This document shows, piece by piece, positions 1 to 6,991 of a stretch of 14,247 nt of DNA. Under the pieces are notes generated by a model. That model had not been told where the DNA came from and ran no database searches. It saw nothing but the letters and a program-made list of their open reading frames with translations. The position numbers were made by a program, and so were the translations under genes. Positions within the stretch are counted from its first letter, which is position 1. Every line of letters begins with the position of its first letter. The DNA comes from CBDUQN01 sp965369375 (GTDB lineage Bacteria > Krumholzibacteriota > Krumholzibacteriia > Krumholzibacteriales > Krumholzibacteriaceae). The stretch is from assembly GCA_965369375.1 (NCBI GenBank), contig CBDUQN010000077.1, positions 1 through 14,247 on the forward strand, in the 5' to 3' direction.

Positions 1-1
1 G

Positions 2-35
2 CGGCTCGACAGCACACACCGACGGCTCGACAGCA
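2..35 (+). repeat. 13-base direct repeat at the left edge
   Basis: CGGCTCGACAGCA occurs at 2-14 and again at 23-35, a period of 21 bases. It may be the end of a longer tandem array or of a repetitive coding sequence outside the window. Two copies alone give little information. Confidence 0.5.
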
Positions 36-71
36 ATCCGCCATCAACCCGGACCGCAACCCGAAATGAAA

Positions 72-101
72 TTGACACCGCAGAATGCTTGCCATTATAC
101 T
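72..101 (+). promoter_or_regulatory. sigma70-type promoter of the acyl-CoA dehydrogenase gene
   Basis: TTGACA at 72-77 is a perfect -35 box. It is separated by 18 bases from TATACT (96-101), which matches five of six -10 bases. Transcription would begin near 108, giving a leader of about 32 bases before the ATG at 140. The promoter overlaps the more upstream in-frame start at 89, which argues that the ATG at 140 is the true start. Confidence 0.7.
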
Positions 102-139
102 ATGTACCCACTCTTTCACAGGTATCAGGAAGGTGTTAT

Positions 140-1297
140 ATGCTGAACTTTGATCTGACTGAAGAACAACAGATACTGCGCGATTCAATACGGAATTTCG
201 CTGAGAACGAGATAAGACCGGTGGCCGAGGAGCTCGACGAAAAAGAGGAATTCTCGCTCGACCTCGTGAAAAAATTGGCCGAGCTCGGCCTCTTCGGAAT
301 GTTCGTTTCGGAGGAGTACGGCGGCAGCGGCACCGGCTACCTCGAGTACGCGATAGCTGTCGAGGAGATCGCGCGAATAGATGGTTCGACGGCGGCCACG
401 ATCGCCGCGGGAAACTCACTCGGTATCGGTCCTATCTACTACTATGGAAACGACGAACAAAAGAAGGAATGGCTCCCCCGCCTGTGCGGGGGTGAAATCC
501 TCGCCTCGTTCGGCCTCACCGAAGCCAACGCCGGCAGCGACGCGGGCGCAACGCAGACGGCGGCCGAGCTCGAGAATGGCGAGTGGATCATAAACGGCAG
601 CAAGATTTTTATCACGAACGCCGCCTCACCGATTTCAGCGATAATCGTCGTGCAGGCGCGCACCGGTGACGCCGGAGGCGGCAAGGCGGAACTGAGCTGC
701 ATACTCGTACCCAACGAGACACCCGGCGTTACCGCCAAGGAGATGCATGGAAAGTTGATGTGGCGTTCCTCGAATACCGGAGAGCTCTACTTCGAGGATG
801 TTCGCGTTCCCGAAAAGAATCTTCTTGGGCTGCGGGGAGAAGGTTTCAAGCAGATGCTCGCGACGCTCGATCGAGGACGCCTCGCAATCGCGGCGATGGG
901 TCTCGGCGGCGCCCAGGGCGCATTCGAGCTCGCCCTGAACTACTCAAAAGAGCGAATGCAGTTCGGCAAGAAGATCGCGAGCTTCCAGGTAAACGCGTTC
1001 AAGCTGGCCGATATGGCGATGGAAATCGAGACTGCTCGCAACCTCCTCTACAAGGCGTGCTGGCTCTGCGACCAGGGACGCCCCTTTTCGATGGAGGCCG
1101 CCATGGCCAAGCTCTACTGCAGCGAGGTAATGAAGCGGGTGGCAACCGAAGCCGTCCAGATACACGGCGGATACGGCCTCATGAAGGAATATCAGGTCGA
1201 GCGTTTCTTCAGGGATCAAAAGCTCCTCGAGATCGGTGAAGGCACGAGCGAGATTCAGCGCTTCGTCATCGCGCGCATGCTCGGTTGCTTCGAGTAA
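140..1297 (+). CDS. acyl-CoA dehydrogenase (short/medium-chain type)
   Basis: This is a 385-residue FAD-dependent acyl-CoA dehydrogenase, the usual length for the family. It is expected to oxidise an acyl-CoA thioester to the trans-2-enoyl-CoA in the cytoplasm and pass electrons to electron-transfer flavoprotein. Visible are the helical N-terminal domain (about 1-120), the first signature GLTEANAGSDAGA (from residue 125), and the C-terminal helical domain with QFGKKI (near 275-279). Also visible are VQIHGGYG (339-346), which contributes to FAD binding, and IGEGTSEIQR (365-374), where Glu367 aligns with the catalytic base of short/medium-chain enzymes. I chose the ATG at 140 because AGGAAGGTG lies just upstream and the promoter at 72-101 would exclude the start at 89. 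Chain-length specificity (butyryl, branched or glutaryl-like) cannot be read with confidence. The gene is monocistronic in this window. Confidence 0.95.
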   Translation: MLNFDLTEEQQILRDSIRNFAENEIRPVAEELDEKEEFSLDLVKKLAELGLFGMFVSEEYGGSGTGYLEYAIAVEEIARIDGSTAATIAAGNSLGIGPIYYYGNDEQKKEWLPRLCGGEILASFGLTEANAGSDAGATQTAAELENGEWIINGSKIFITNAASPISAIIVVQARTGDAGGGKAELSCILVPNETPGVTAKEMHGKLMWRSSNTGELYFEDVRVPEKNLLGLRGEGFKQMLATLDRGRLAIAAMGLGGAQGAFELALNYSKERMQFGKKIASFQVNAFKLADMAMEIETARNLLYKACWLCDQGRPFSMEAAMAKLYCSEVMKRVATEAVQIHGGYGLMKEYQVERFFRDQKLLEIGEGTSEIQRFVIARMLGCFE

Positions 1298-1586
1298 CTA
1301 ACACAAATTCAAAGAGTTTCTATCCCACCTGCCGGCGGACCGGTGACCGGAAATCACACCCCGCACTGTAAGCATATATTTACATTAGTGTAATTTTTTA
1401 TTTACATTCTAATCTATTTGATACAAACATGTTATATAGTATTACAATAAATGTAAATAAATGATTACATTCTTGGGCGGGCGCCATAGCAAATATTTTG
1501 TTTCCGGCTTTCGTCGGCTACACATAACTTATTGTATTCAAACAAAATACACTCTCAAAGAAATAATAGGGAAGAATAAGGAACTA
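1298..1586. other. AT-rich intergenic regulatory region
   Basis: The gap after the acyl-CoA dehydrogenase contains no convincing gene upstream of 1663. Composition changes abruptly near 1370 from GC-rich to strongly AT-rich. The AT-rich part holds repeated TTACA/TGTAA half-sites (1379-1471). Around 1525-1537 there is a stretch whose reverse complement, ATACAATAAGTTA, resembles an IHF site with two mismatches. This fits the region acting as upstream control DNA for the -24/-12 promoter that begins at 1587. No clear terminator for the preceding gene was found. Confidence 0.5.
1379..1471. promoter_or_regulatory. cluster of TTACA/TGTAA dyads, candidate activator sites
   Basis: Six half-sites lie within 93 bases. 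TTACA-N4-TGTAA is at 1380-1393, a lone TTACATTCT starts at 1402, TTACA-N5-TGTAA is at 1442-1456, and another TTACATTCT starts at 1465. They sit about 115-210 bases upstream of the -24/-12 promoter, which is a normal distance for the enhancer sites of sigma54 activators. The binding protein is unknown. AT-richness alone could produce some of these matches. Confidence 0.4.
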
Positions 1587-1602
1587 TGGCACACCACTTG
1601 CC
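1587..1602 (+). promoter_or_regulatory. sigma54 (-24/-12) promoter of the microprotein gene
   Basis: TGGCACACCACTTGCC matches the RpoN consensus TGGCACG-N4-TTGCW at every conserved position except the G at position 7 and the final W. The invariant GG (1588-1589) and GC (1600-1601) are correctly 10 bases apart. Transcription should start near 1613, leaving a 50-base leader before the ATG at 1663. Position, orientation, a strong downstream Shine-Dalgarno site and a terminator all agree with a real promoter. Another dyad, TTACA-N6-TGTAA (1604-1619), overlaps the expected start point. Confidence 0.75.
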
Positions 1603-1662
1603 ATTACAAGAAGATGTAAGTCAGTCAAGGTAATGACAGGAATCAAAAGAAGGGGGTTTGAA

Positions 1663-1746
1663 ATGTTGAGCTTCGCAAACATAGCAACGATAGTCGCCCT
1701 GTTGCTTATCTTCGGAAAGAGCGTATGGGGCAAGAGCGTCTGGTAG
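1663..1746 (+). CDS. 27-residue single-span membrane microprotein, sigma54-driven
   Basis: This short ORF encodes a protein that begins MLSFANIATIVALLLIFGK and ends in a tandem GKSVWGKSVW. Residues about 3-17 are hydrophobic and uncharged, enough for one membrane span. The tail carries two Lys and two Trp, suggesting an interfacial, cytoplasm-facing end. AGGGGG (1651-1656) lies six bases before the ATG, an ideal ribosome-binding site. A near-consensus -24/-12 promoter lies upstream, and a perfect hairpin with eight T follows 24 bases after the stop, so the gene appears to be a complete one-gene transcription unit. The two GKSVW copies differ in DNA only at two third-codon positions, both silent, which suggests selection on the peptide. 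I recognise no family. The function could be a stress or envelope regulator peptide, but this is a guess. Confidence 0.7.
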   Translation: MLSFANIATIVALLLIFGKSVWGKSVW

Positions 1747-1770
1747 AAAGAGACCGGAACGTTTCAGAAT

Positions 1771-1806
1771 GCGAAGAGGCCACTCACAGCCTCTTCGCTT
1801 TTTTTT
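1771..1806 (+). terminator. intrinsic terminator of the microprotein gene
   Basis: GCGAAGAGGC (1771-1780) and GCCTCTTCGC (1789-1798) form a perfect 10-bp stem around an 8-base loop. Eight T follow directly (1799-1806). This is a textbook Rho-independent terminator. It isolates the microprotein transcript from the prenyltransferase gene downstream. Confidence 0.93.
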
Positions 1807-1810
1807 CGCC

Positions 1811-1839
1811 TTTACCATTTTGATACCGAAACATATATT
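1811..1839 (+). promoter_or_regulatory. candidate sigma70 promoter of the UbiA-family gene
   Basis: TTTACC (1811-1816, four of six) and TATATT (1834-1839, five of six) are 17 bases apart and lie just after the terminator. Transcription would begin near 1846, about 32 bases before the ATG at 1878. A terminator immediately upstream makes a separate promoter here necessary. Confidence 0.5.
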
Positions 1840-1877
1840 CACCCTGCAGAATGTGACATGAACACGAGAGGTGATAC

Positions 1878-2795
1878 ATGCCGGGAATTACCGTCTGGCT
1901 CAAAGAGCTGCGAGCCGAGTTTCTGACCGCGAGCATCATTCCGGTGATCCTGGCCACCTCCGTTGTGAGATACGAAGCGGGCGCGGTCGATCCCCTTCTC
2001 TTCGCTCTTACGCTTGTCGGTGTTGTTTTCCTTCATATCGGCGCCAACACGGCAAACGACTACTTCGACCATCTTTCAGGCAACGATATCATCAACGTCA
2101 ATTACGTAAGACCATTCACCGGCGGGAGCCGCCTGATACAGAAGGGATTGATTTCACCCAGGAGCGTCATTGCGACCGCGATCTTCTTCTTTGCGGCGGC
2201 GCTGATAATCGGGATCGTGCTGACAGTGATTCGAGGGCCGGTCGTTATCGTCCTCGGTCTCGCGGGAATCCTCTTCGGATTCTTCTATACCGCCCCTCCC
2301 CTCAATTTCGCCTCCCGGGGCCTCGGCGAGCTCATTGTGGGCCTGAGCTTCGGTCTTCTCATCGTCGTCGGCACATATTACGTCCAGACGGGCACCGTCT
2401 CGACGGGATGCATCGTCGCATCCCTGCCGCCGACGTTTCTCGTCATCGCGATCATTCTCATTAACGAGTTCCAGGATTCGAATGCCGACGCGCGTGTCGG
2501 GAGAAGAACACTCGTGGTGAGAACCGGCACCCGAAAAGCGGTTGCACTCTATGGCACCATCACGCTTCTCTCGTACGTAGCCATAGTCGTCGGTGTCGTC
2601 ACCGATCTCCTCCCGCCCCTCACGCTCATCGCGCTCGCCACCGCGCCGCTTGCGATCAAGGCGATATCGACGGCGCGCTCTTTCCATGCCAGCCCCAAAG
2701 AACTGGCGCCGGCGAACGGCATCACGATCCTCGTGCATCTCTCGTGCGGACTCCTCATGGCGATCGGTTATTTCATAGCGGGAAGAGGCGTATAG
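1878..2795 (+). CDS. UbiA-family polyprenyltransferase, MenA-like
   Basis: This 305-residue integral membrane prenyltransferase transfers a polyprenyl chain from its diphosphate to an aromatic acceptor. The best guess is 1,4-dihydroxy-2-naphthoate in menaquinone synthesis. The first Asp-rich motif is NTANDYFDHLSGND (57-70) and the second is NEFQDSNAD (196-204); together they coordinate Mg-diphosphate. FTGGSRLIQKGL (80-91) and YTAPPLNFASRGLGE (137-151) are typical of the MenA branch. Hydrophobic helices fill the rest. GAGAGGTGA lies just before the ATG at 1878. No other menaquinone gene is in the window, so the acceptor remains uncertain; a UbiA or other quinone acceptor cannot be excluded. 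Confidence 0.88.
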   Translation: MPGITVWLKELRAEFLTASIIPVILATSVVRYEAGAVDPLLFALTLVGVVFLHIGANTANDYFDHLSGNDIINVNYVRPFTGGSRLIQKGLISPRSVIATAIFFFAAALIIGIVLTVIRGPVVIVLGLAGILFGFFYTAPPLNFASRGLGELIVGLSFGLLIVVGTYYVQTGTVSTGCIVASLPPTFLVIAIILINEFQDSNADARVGRRTLVVRTGTRKAVALYGTITLLSYVAIVVGVVTDLLPPLTLIALATAPLAIKAISTARSFHASPKELAPANGITILVHLSCGLLMAIGYFIAGRGV

Positions 2796-2826
2796 ATCGT
2801 CATTGCTCGAACGGCTGCTCGAGTGA

Positions 2827-2845
2827 AATTCCATCGAATGGAATT
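2827..2845. terminator. short perfect inverted repeat between convergent genes
   Basis: AATTCCAT (2827-2834) and ATGGAATT (2838-2845) pair perfectly around the triloop CGA. The repeat lies in the gap between the convergent prenyltransferase and LOG-family genes, where a bidirectional terminator would be expected. There is no T-run on either side, so this may be only a weak or factor-assisted stop. Confidence 0.3.
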
Positions 2846-2905
2846 AGGCAATCGGCAGGGAAACTCCCTCGAAATATCTGAAGCGGGCGGCGGACAGTCC
2901 AATCG

Positions 2906-3568
2906 CTATTTGAGAAGATCTTTGAGGCGTTGGATGCGATCGACGATCTCCTCCTGCGTATCGACAAAGTGAATAATTTCGAGCTCGTCCTCGGAGATCT
3001 TACCCTGGCCGAGCATATTCGCCTTGAGCCAGCTGAAGAAACCTTCCCAGTACTCCCGTCCGAACATGAAAACGGGAAAGGGCTTTATCTTTTGGGTCTG
3101 AATGAGCGTCAATGCTTCGAACAATTCGTCCATCGTACCGAAGCCGCCGGGAAGGATGACAAACGCCATCGAGTACTTGAAGAACATCACTTTGCGAACG
3201 AAGAAGTACCTGAAGCTGATCAGCTTGTCGATATAAGGATTCGGAATCTGCTCGAACGGTATCTCGATATTCAATCCGATCGAGAGCCCCCCTCCCTCCT
3301 GCGCGCCCCTGTTCGCGGCCTCCATAACGCCGGGGCCACCCCCGGTGATGATGGCACACTCCTTGTTGGCCAGTTTCCTCGCGAGCTCCTGAGCCGCATC
3401 ATACTCCATATCTCCCTCTTTTGCCCGTGAAGAGCCGAAAAAAGCAACTGCCGGCGGAATCGAGGCGAGGCTATCGAATCCTTCGACGAACTCGGACAGG
3501 ATCTTGAACAACCGCCACGAGTCCTGAAGGTTTATCTCATCGATTAAAAATCGTTTCTTTGAACTCAT
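2906..3568 (-). CDS. LOG-family nucleotide 5'-monophosphate nucleosidase (TIGR00730-like)
   Basis: This is a 220-residue Rossmann-like LOG-family protein. Members hydrolyse the N-glycosidic bond of nucleoside 5'-monophosphates, releasing the base and ribose 5-phosphate, and some act on cytokinin nucleotides. The phosphate-binding GGGPGVMEAANRGA (76-89) and the family signature PGGFGTMDELFE (140-151) are both intact, with the conserved Glu148 present. The approximately 35-residue N-terminal extension before AVAFFGSSR is helical and is common in the bacterial longer form. GGGAGGAAATA lies before the ATG at 3568. The gene is divergent from the cupin gene and convergent with the prenyltransferase. 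The exact nucleotide substrate is not deducible. Confidence 0.9.
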   Translation of the reverse strand: MSSKKRFLIDEINLQDSWRLFKILSEFVEGFDSLASIPPAVAFFGSSRAKEGDMEYDAAQELARKLANKECAIITGGGPGVMEAANRGAQEGGGLSIGLNIEIPFEQIPNPYIDKLISFRYFFVRKVMFFKYSMAFVILPGGFGTMDELFEALTLIQTQKIKPFPVFMFGREYWEGFFSWLKANMLGQGKISEDELEIIHFVDTQEEIVDRIQRLKDLLK

Positions 3569-3672
3569 TATTTCCTCCCACTTTTCAAACTTTTAGCGAG
3601 TCTGGTGCATAACTGTTCTTGCGTTTTCCCAAAGGTACGCTAAAGTTTTCGATGGGGGCAAGGGAAATAACC

Positions 3673-4092
3673 ATGGAAAGTGATAACGGCAAATCGAGCG
3701 AATCGGGAATCGAGGTCCTGCCCTACCACCACACCGAGTCGCACACGGACACGCGCGGCTGGGTTTTGTTCCCATGGAAGGGTATCGAGCTCGCGGTCGA
3801 CCTTGATACCTTGCATATCGTTCATATCGCGCCCGGCGCGACGAGGGGCAACCACTTCCATCCGGAGGCGATGGAGTGGATATGCACCATCGAGGGCGAG
3901 GGTCTTCTGACGTGGCGCGGGAAGGATGAAGAAACCGTTCACGAGCTACACCTCGAAGCACAGAGAACGTGTGTGAAGATCCCTCCCGGCATCCGGCACG
4001 CGGTAACAAATATCGGATCCGGCGAGCTTTTGCTCGTTGCCGTTAGAGAGAAAAGGGCCGCGGGCGATAAGACGATAAAAGAAGATATCTGA
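3673..4092 (+). CDS. small cupin-domain protein
   Basis: This is a 139-residue single-domain cupin. Motif 1 is GNHFHPEAME, with the metal ligands His61, His63 and Glu68. Motif 2 is PPGIRHAVTN, with His109. All four usual ligands are present, so a metal-bound beta-barrel is likely. An open frame continues upstream to TTG 3619 and ATG 3652. I chose the ATG at 3673 because AAGGGA lies about nine bases upstream, and the residues before it show no cupin character. The stop is 25 bases before the dehydrogenase start, so the two are probably co-transcribed. Such cupins can be sugar isomerases/epimerases or ligand sensors; no substrate can be assigned. Confidence 0.85.
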   Translation: MESDNGKSSESGIEVLPYHHTESHTDTRGWVLFPWKGIELAVDLDTLHIVHIAPGATRGNHFHPEAMEWICTIEGEGLLTWRGKDEETVHELHLEAQRTCVKIPPGIRHAVTNIGSGELLLVAVREKRAAGDKTIKEDI

Positions 4093-4117
4093 TAGAATGG
4101 CCGAGGTGTGAGACGCA

Positions 4118-5083
4118 ATGAAGGCGATTCTTTTCGATGGAAAGAAGGTGAAAGCGGGGAAGATCCAGAAGCCCCGTCTAAAACGGCGCCATGCGGTAGT
4201 CAGGATCCGCCTCGCCGGGATATGCTCGACCGATCTCGAGATCGCGCGGGGATACATGGATTTCAAGGGCGTACCGGGTCACGAATTCGTCGGCACCGTC
4301 GTGTCCGCATCGCCCAGGCAAATGATCGGGAAACGCGTCGTCGGCGAGATCAACATCCCCTGCGGAAAATGCTCCATCTGCCGCCGAGGCATGAGGAAAC
4401 ACTGCCCCAACCGGAGCGTCATCGGTATCAGCAAGAAGAACGGGGCTTTCGCTGAATTTCTTGCCATCCCGCTGGAGAATCTGCATCTCGTTCCGAGCAA
4501 GGTAAGCGACGAGGAGGCGGTTTTTGCGGAGCTCCTCGCGGCTGCCTGTGAGGTGCCGGCGAGAATAAAAATCCTGGAGGGTAACAAGATCGCGGTGCTC
4601 GGTGACGGGCGGCTCGCGGCGATGGTCGCGCAGGTCCTCTCTCTCGCATCACGAAACGTGTCGGTGCTCGGCCTGCACCAGAAGAAGCTCGCGGTATTCC
4701 GCGGGCTCGGCATACCGGCACATGACATAGCAAGGAGATCGGTGTTCAAACGCAAGTTCGACATCGTCGTCGAATGCACCGGACGGCCTACAGGACTCCC
4801 CATCGCCGCGGAACTCGTACGGCCCGAGGGCACTATCGTGCTGAAGTCGACATATCACGGGTGCCTCAGCTGCAACCTGGCGCCGATCGTCATAGACGAG
4901 ATCACAATCGTCGGATCAAGGTGCGGCCCCATCGATACGGCCCTCAGGCTGCTCGCGCTCGGTCACGTGAAAGTGACACCGTTCCTGACGGCGATCTACC
5001 CGTTCGAGAAGTGGCGGCAAGCATTCCGGCGCGCCCGCCACCCCGACAGCTTCAAGGTGCTCATCGAGATTAACCGCCCTTAG
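4118..5083 (+). CDS. zinc-dependent medium-chain dehydrogenase (MDR superfamily)
   Basis: This 321-residue NAD(P)-dependent alcohol or polyol dehydrogenase is 20-30 residues shorter than typical. The catalytic zinc ligands are visible as Cys36 (GICSTD), His55-Glu56 (GHE) and probably Glu138 (AELLAAACE). The structural zinc lobe has Cys82, Cys85, Cys88 and Cys96. The Rossmann motif VLGDGRLA (160-167) begins the cofactor domain, and FDIVVECTGRP follows. GAGGTG lies upstream of the ATG at 4118, and the cupin gene ends 25 bases before it. Cupin plus MDR suggests sugar or polyol metabolism. Family members include threonine, sorbitol and glucose dehydrogenases, and the substrate cannot be told from sequence. 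Confidence 0.88.
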   Translation: MKAILFDGKKVKAGKIQKPRLKRRHAVVRIRLAGICSTDLEIARGYMDFKGVPGHEFVGTVVSASPRQMIGKRVVGEINIPCGKCSICRRGMRKHCPNRSVIGISKKNGAFAEFLAIPLENLHLVPSKVSDEEAVFAELLAAACEVPARIKILEGNKIAVLGDGRLAAMVAQVLSLASRNVSVLGLHQKKLAVFRGLGIPAHDIARRSVFKRKFDIVVECTGRPTGLPIAAELVRPEGTIVLKSTYHGCLSCNLAPIVIDEITIVGSRCGPIDTALRLLALGHVKVTPFLTAIYPFEKWRQAFRRARHPDSFKVLIEINRP

Positions 5084-5107
5084 GCCCCGGATCATCGGAA
5101 AAACCAC

Positions 5108-5136
5108 TTTCAATAGGCCCGCTCACCGCTTATACA
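5108..5136 (+). promoter_or_regulatory. possible promoter giving a leaderless rhomboid mRNA
   Basis: TATACA (5131-5136) resembles a -10 box and is 17 bases from a weak TTTCAA -35. A start 7 bases after the -10 would fall on the ATG at 5143 itself. No Shine-Dalgarno sequence precedes that ATG. The -35 match is poor, so this is only a candidate. Confidence 0.25.
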
Positions 5137-5142
5137 TTAAAT

Positions 5143-5874
5143 ATGTTCCTTCCACTGAAAGACATAAACCCGACGGAACGGACACCTTATGTAACATATG
5201 CATTTATCGTTATCAATGTTCTCGTTTATATCTATCAGATGGCCGCAGGCCCGAAAATCATTGCGGCATACGGAGCCATACCGTTCGAGATTACGAGGAT
5301 GAGGGATCTCGATGAAATCATATTCATCGGCGGTTACCAGTTCCGGCACCTCCCCGGTCCGAAGCCGATCTTCCTCACGCTCTTCACCTCCATGTTCATG
5401 CACGGAAGTCTTCTTCACCTCGGAGGGAACATGCTCTACCTTTGGATCTTCGGCAACAACATCGAAGACATACTCGGACCCGTGAAGTACGTCATGTTCT
5501 ATCTCGCGAGCGGTCTTATCGCTCATGCCCTGCACATCGTATCGGGTCCATCTTCAGTGATACCGACGGTCGGCGCGAGCGGTGCGATCGCGGGGCTCCT
5601 CGGAGCCTATCTCATAGCATTTCCGCGAGCCAAGGTGCTCACCCTCATGTTCCTTTTCTATTTCATACGATTGACCGTTGTTCCCGCCTCCGTGATAATC
5701 ATCTTCTGGTTCGTCATCCAGCTGATCAGCGGATTCATGTCCCTCGGCGGCAGCATCGGCGGCGGTGTGGCCTGGTTCGCCCACATCGGCGGTTTCATCG
5801 GCGGAATCATACTGATCTATGCAATGGCGGGGAACACCGTCTACTGGTTGCGGCGCGGAGGACACTACGATTGA
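5143..5874 (+). CDS. rhomboid-family intramembrane serine protease
   Basis: This is a 243-residue polytopic membrane protein with the rhomboid fold. It is expected to cleave transmembrane helices of substrate proteins within the cytoplasmic membrane. Visible are the first helix (about 17-33), HGSLLHLGGNMLYLWIFG (87-104), which contains the conserved His and Asn96 of the oxyanion region, the GASGAIAG loop with nucleophile Ser146, and HIGGFIGG with catalytic His214. The dyad is therefore intact. The segment between helices 1 and 2 (about 38-78) includes a polar stretch typical of the rhomboid L1 region. There is no clear ribosome-binding site before the ATG. It lies 59 bases after the MDR gene and 21 bases before the radical-SAM gene, so it could be part of an operon. 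Substrates are unknown. Confidence 0.93.
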   Translation: MFLPLKDINPTERTPYVTYAFIVINVLVYIYQMAAGPKIIAAYGAIPFEITRMRDLDEIIFIGGYQFRHLPGPKPIFLTLFTSMFMHGSLLHLGGNMLYLWIFGNNIEDILGPVKYVMFYLASGLIAHALHIVSGPSSVIPTVGASGAIAGLLGAYLIAFPRAKVLTLMFLFYFIRLTVVPASVIIIFWFVIQLISGFMSLGGSIGGGVAWFAHIGGFIGGIILIYAMAGNTVYWLRRGGHYD

Positions 5875-5895
5875 ACAACCGGCTGCTCACTGCGC

Positions 5896-6975
5896 ATGTC
5901 ATTCGATAAGCTCATCATAGAGAGAAAGGCCCTCCACGATCCACTGACCGTTCGACTCAAGGCACGTGGCGGCGTGGTCGAAACGGTCGACGATGCGCGC
6001 ACCATACTCGAGCGTGAGCCCGGGAAAGACGGGACGCTCGTGCTGATGCACCATCGGGGAAGATTCGTGAAGGATTTTCCCGTTCCCCGAGACTGTCCCC
6101 CCTGCGGCGAAAAATATATCGTAACGATGCAGGGTTGTCCCTACCGCTGCACGTACTGCTACCTCCAATCGTATCTCGGGCACAGACACATCGTGATCTT
6201 TACCAATACAAAAGCCCTCGAGGATGAAATCGCGCTCACCCTCTCGAACGATCCGCCCAAAATGATGACAACGGGGGAGCTCGGAGACAGCCTCGCCCTC
6301 GATCCGCTGACCGGAACCATTTCGGATCTTCTTCCGCTCTTTGCCGGCACTCCGACCGTCCTCGATATCAGGACGAAAAGCTCACAGGTGGATCATCTCG
6401 TGCGCGAAGCAGTATCGGGGGGGATCGGGCATCGATCATCAGGGGAAAATCCCCGCAACGGAAACATCTGCGAACCGCCCATGAAACGGGAATATTACAG
6501 GAATCTCGTTCTGACGTGGACACTCGGTCCGGAGAAGGCCGTTACACTCGAAGAACCGGGCGCCGCTCCGCTCGGGGATCGCTTGGAAGCGCTTGCTAAA
6601 GCGGCGAGGGCGGGGATCAGGGTTGGAATCCGTTTCGATCCGATTATACCCGCATATGCCGATATGGATGAGTACGAGCGTCTCGTCGATGCGATTCGCG
6701 ACGCAGTGTCGGCGGACGATGTGTACCGTTTCGAGCTCGGCGTTGTGAGGTTCCCTTCGAACCTGCTCGAGCTCATAAGAGGGAAAAATCCCCGAAGCCC
6801 GCTGTTGCAGGGAGAATATATAAGAGATAGAGAAGGAAAGACCCGCCTCTACCGCCCGATCCGCGTAAAACTGTACCGCTCAATCCTCGGAGTGATTCGC
6901 CGTCGCTTTCCCTCCACACCGGTCGAGCTCAGCATGGAAGAACCTTCCGTCTGGGAGGATGCCGGGCTTGCATGA
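5896..6975 (+). CDS. radical-SAM protein of the spore photoproduct lyase (SPL) family
   Basis: This 359-residue radical-SAM protein has the cluster motif CPYRCTYCYLQ (Cys81, Cys85, Cys88) and a following YLGHRHI, as in SPL-type proteins. It should bind a [4Fe-4S] cluster and cleave S-adenosylmethionine. VLDIRTKS (155-162), VLTWTLGPE (205-213) and VGIRFDPIIP (243-252) match later strands of the barrel. In true Bacillus SPL a hydrogen-donating Cys141 lies in the block after the cluster. By my unaided alignment that block here reads MTTGELGDSLALD (124-136), with no Cys, so DNA-repair activity is doubtful. A Gly/Asn-rich segment (about 174-203) looks like an insertion. Extra cysteines Cys67 and Cys70 form a CPPC pair upstream of the cluster. 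No strong ribosome-binding site is seen. The biological reaction is unknown. Confidence 0.85.
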   Translation: MSFDKLIIERKALHDPLTVRLKARGGVVETVDDARTILEREPGKDGTLVLMHHRGRFVKDFPVPRDCPPCGEKYIVTMQGCPYRCTYCYLQSYLGHRHIVIFTNTKALEDEIALTLSNDPPKMMTTGELGDSLALDPLTGTISDLLPLFAGTPTVLDIRTKSSQVDHLVREAVSGGIGHRSSGENPRNGNICEPPMKREYYRNLVLTWTLGPEKAVTLEEPGAAPLGDRLEALAKAARAGIRVGIRFDPIIPAYADMDEYERLVDAIRDAVSADDVYRFELGVVRFPSNLLELIRGKNPRSPLLQGEYIRDREGKTRLYRPIRVKLYRSILGVIRRRFPSTPVELSMEEPSVWEDAGLA

Positions 6976-6991
6976 GTTCTCACGGCGTGAT

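Noticed and set aside
89..139. Upstream in-frame extension of the acyl-CoA dehydrogenase
   Set aside because: It overlaps the predicted promoter and start point, lacks a ribosome-binding site, and the extra 17 residues are not family-like; the ATG at 140 has a good AGGAAGG.
1621..1842. Minus-strand 73-codon ORF across the microprotein gene and its terminator
   Set aside because: It would be translated through a perfect terminator stem and has no start signals or family resemblance; the plus-strand unit explains the sequence better.
2154..2834. Minus-strand 226-codon ORF opposite the prenyltransferase gene
   Set aside because: It has a highly charged, low-complexity Arg/Asp/Glu composition typical of the complement of a hydrophobic membrane gene, and no motif.
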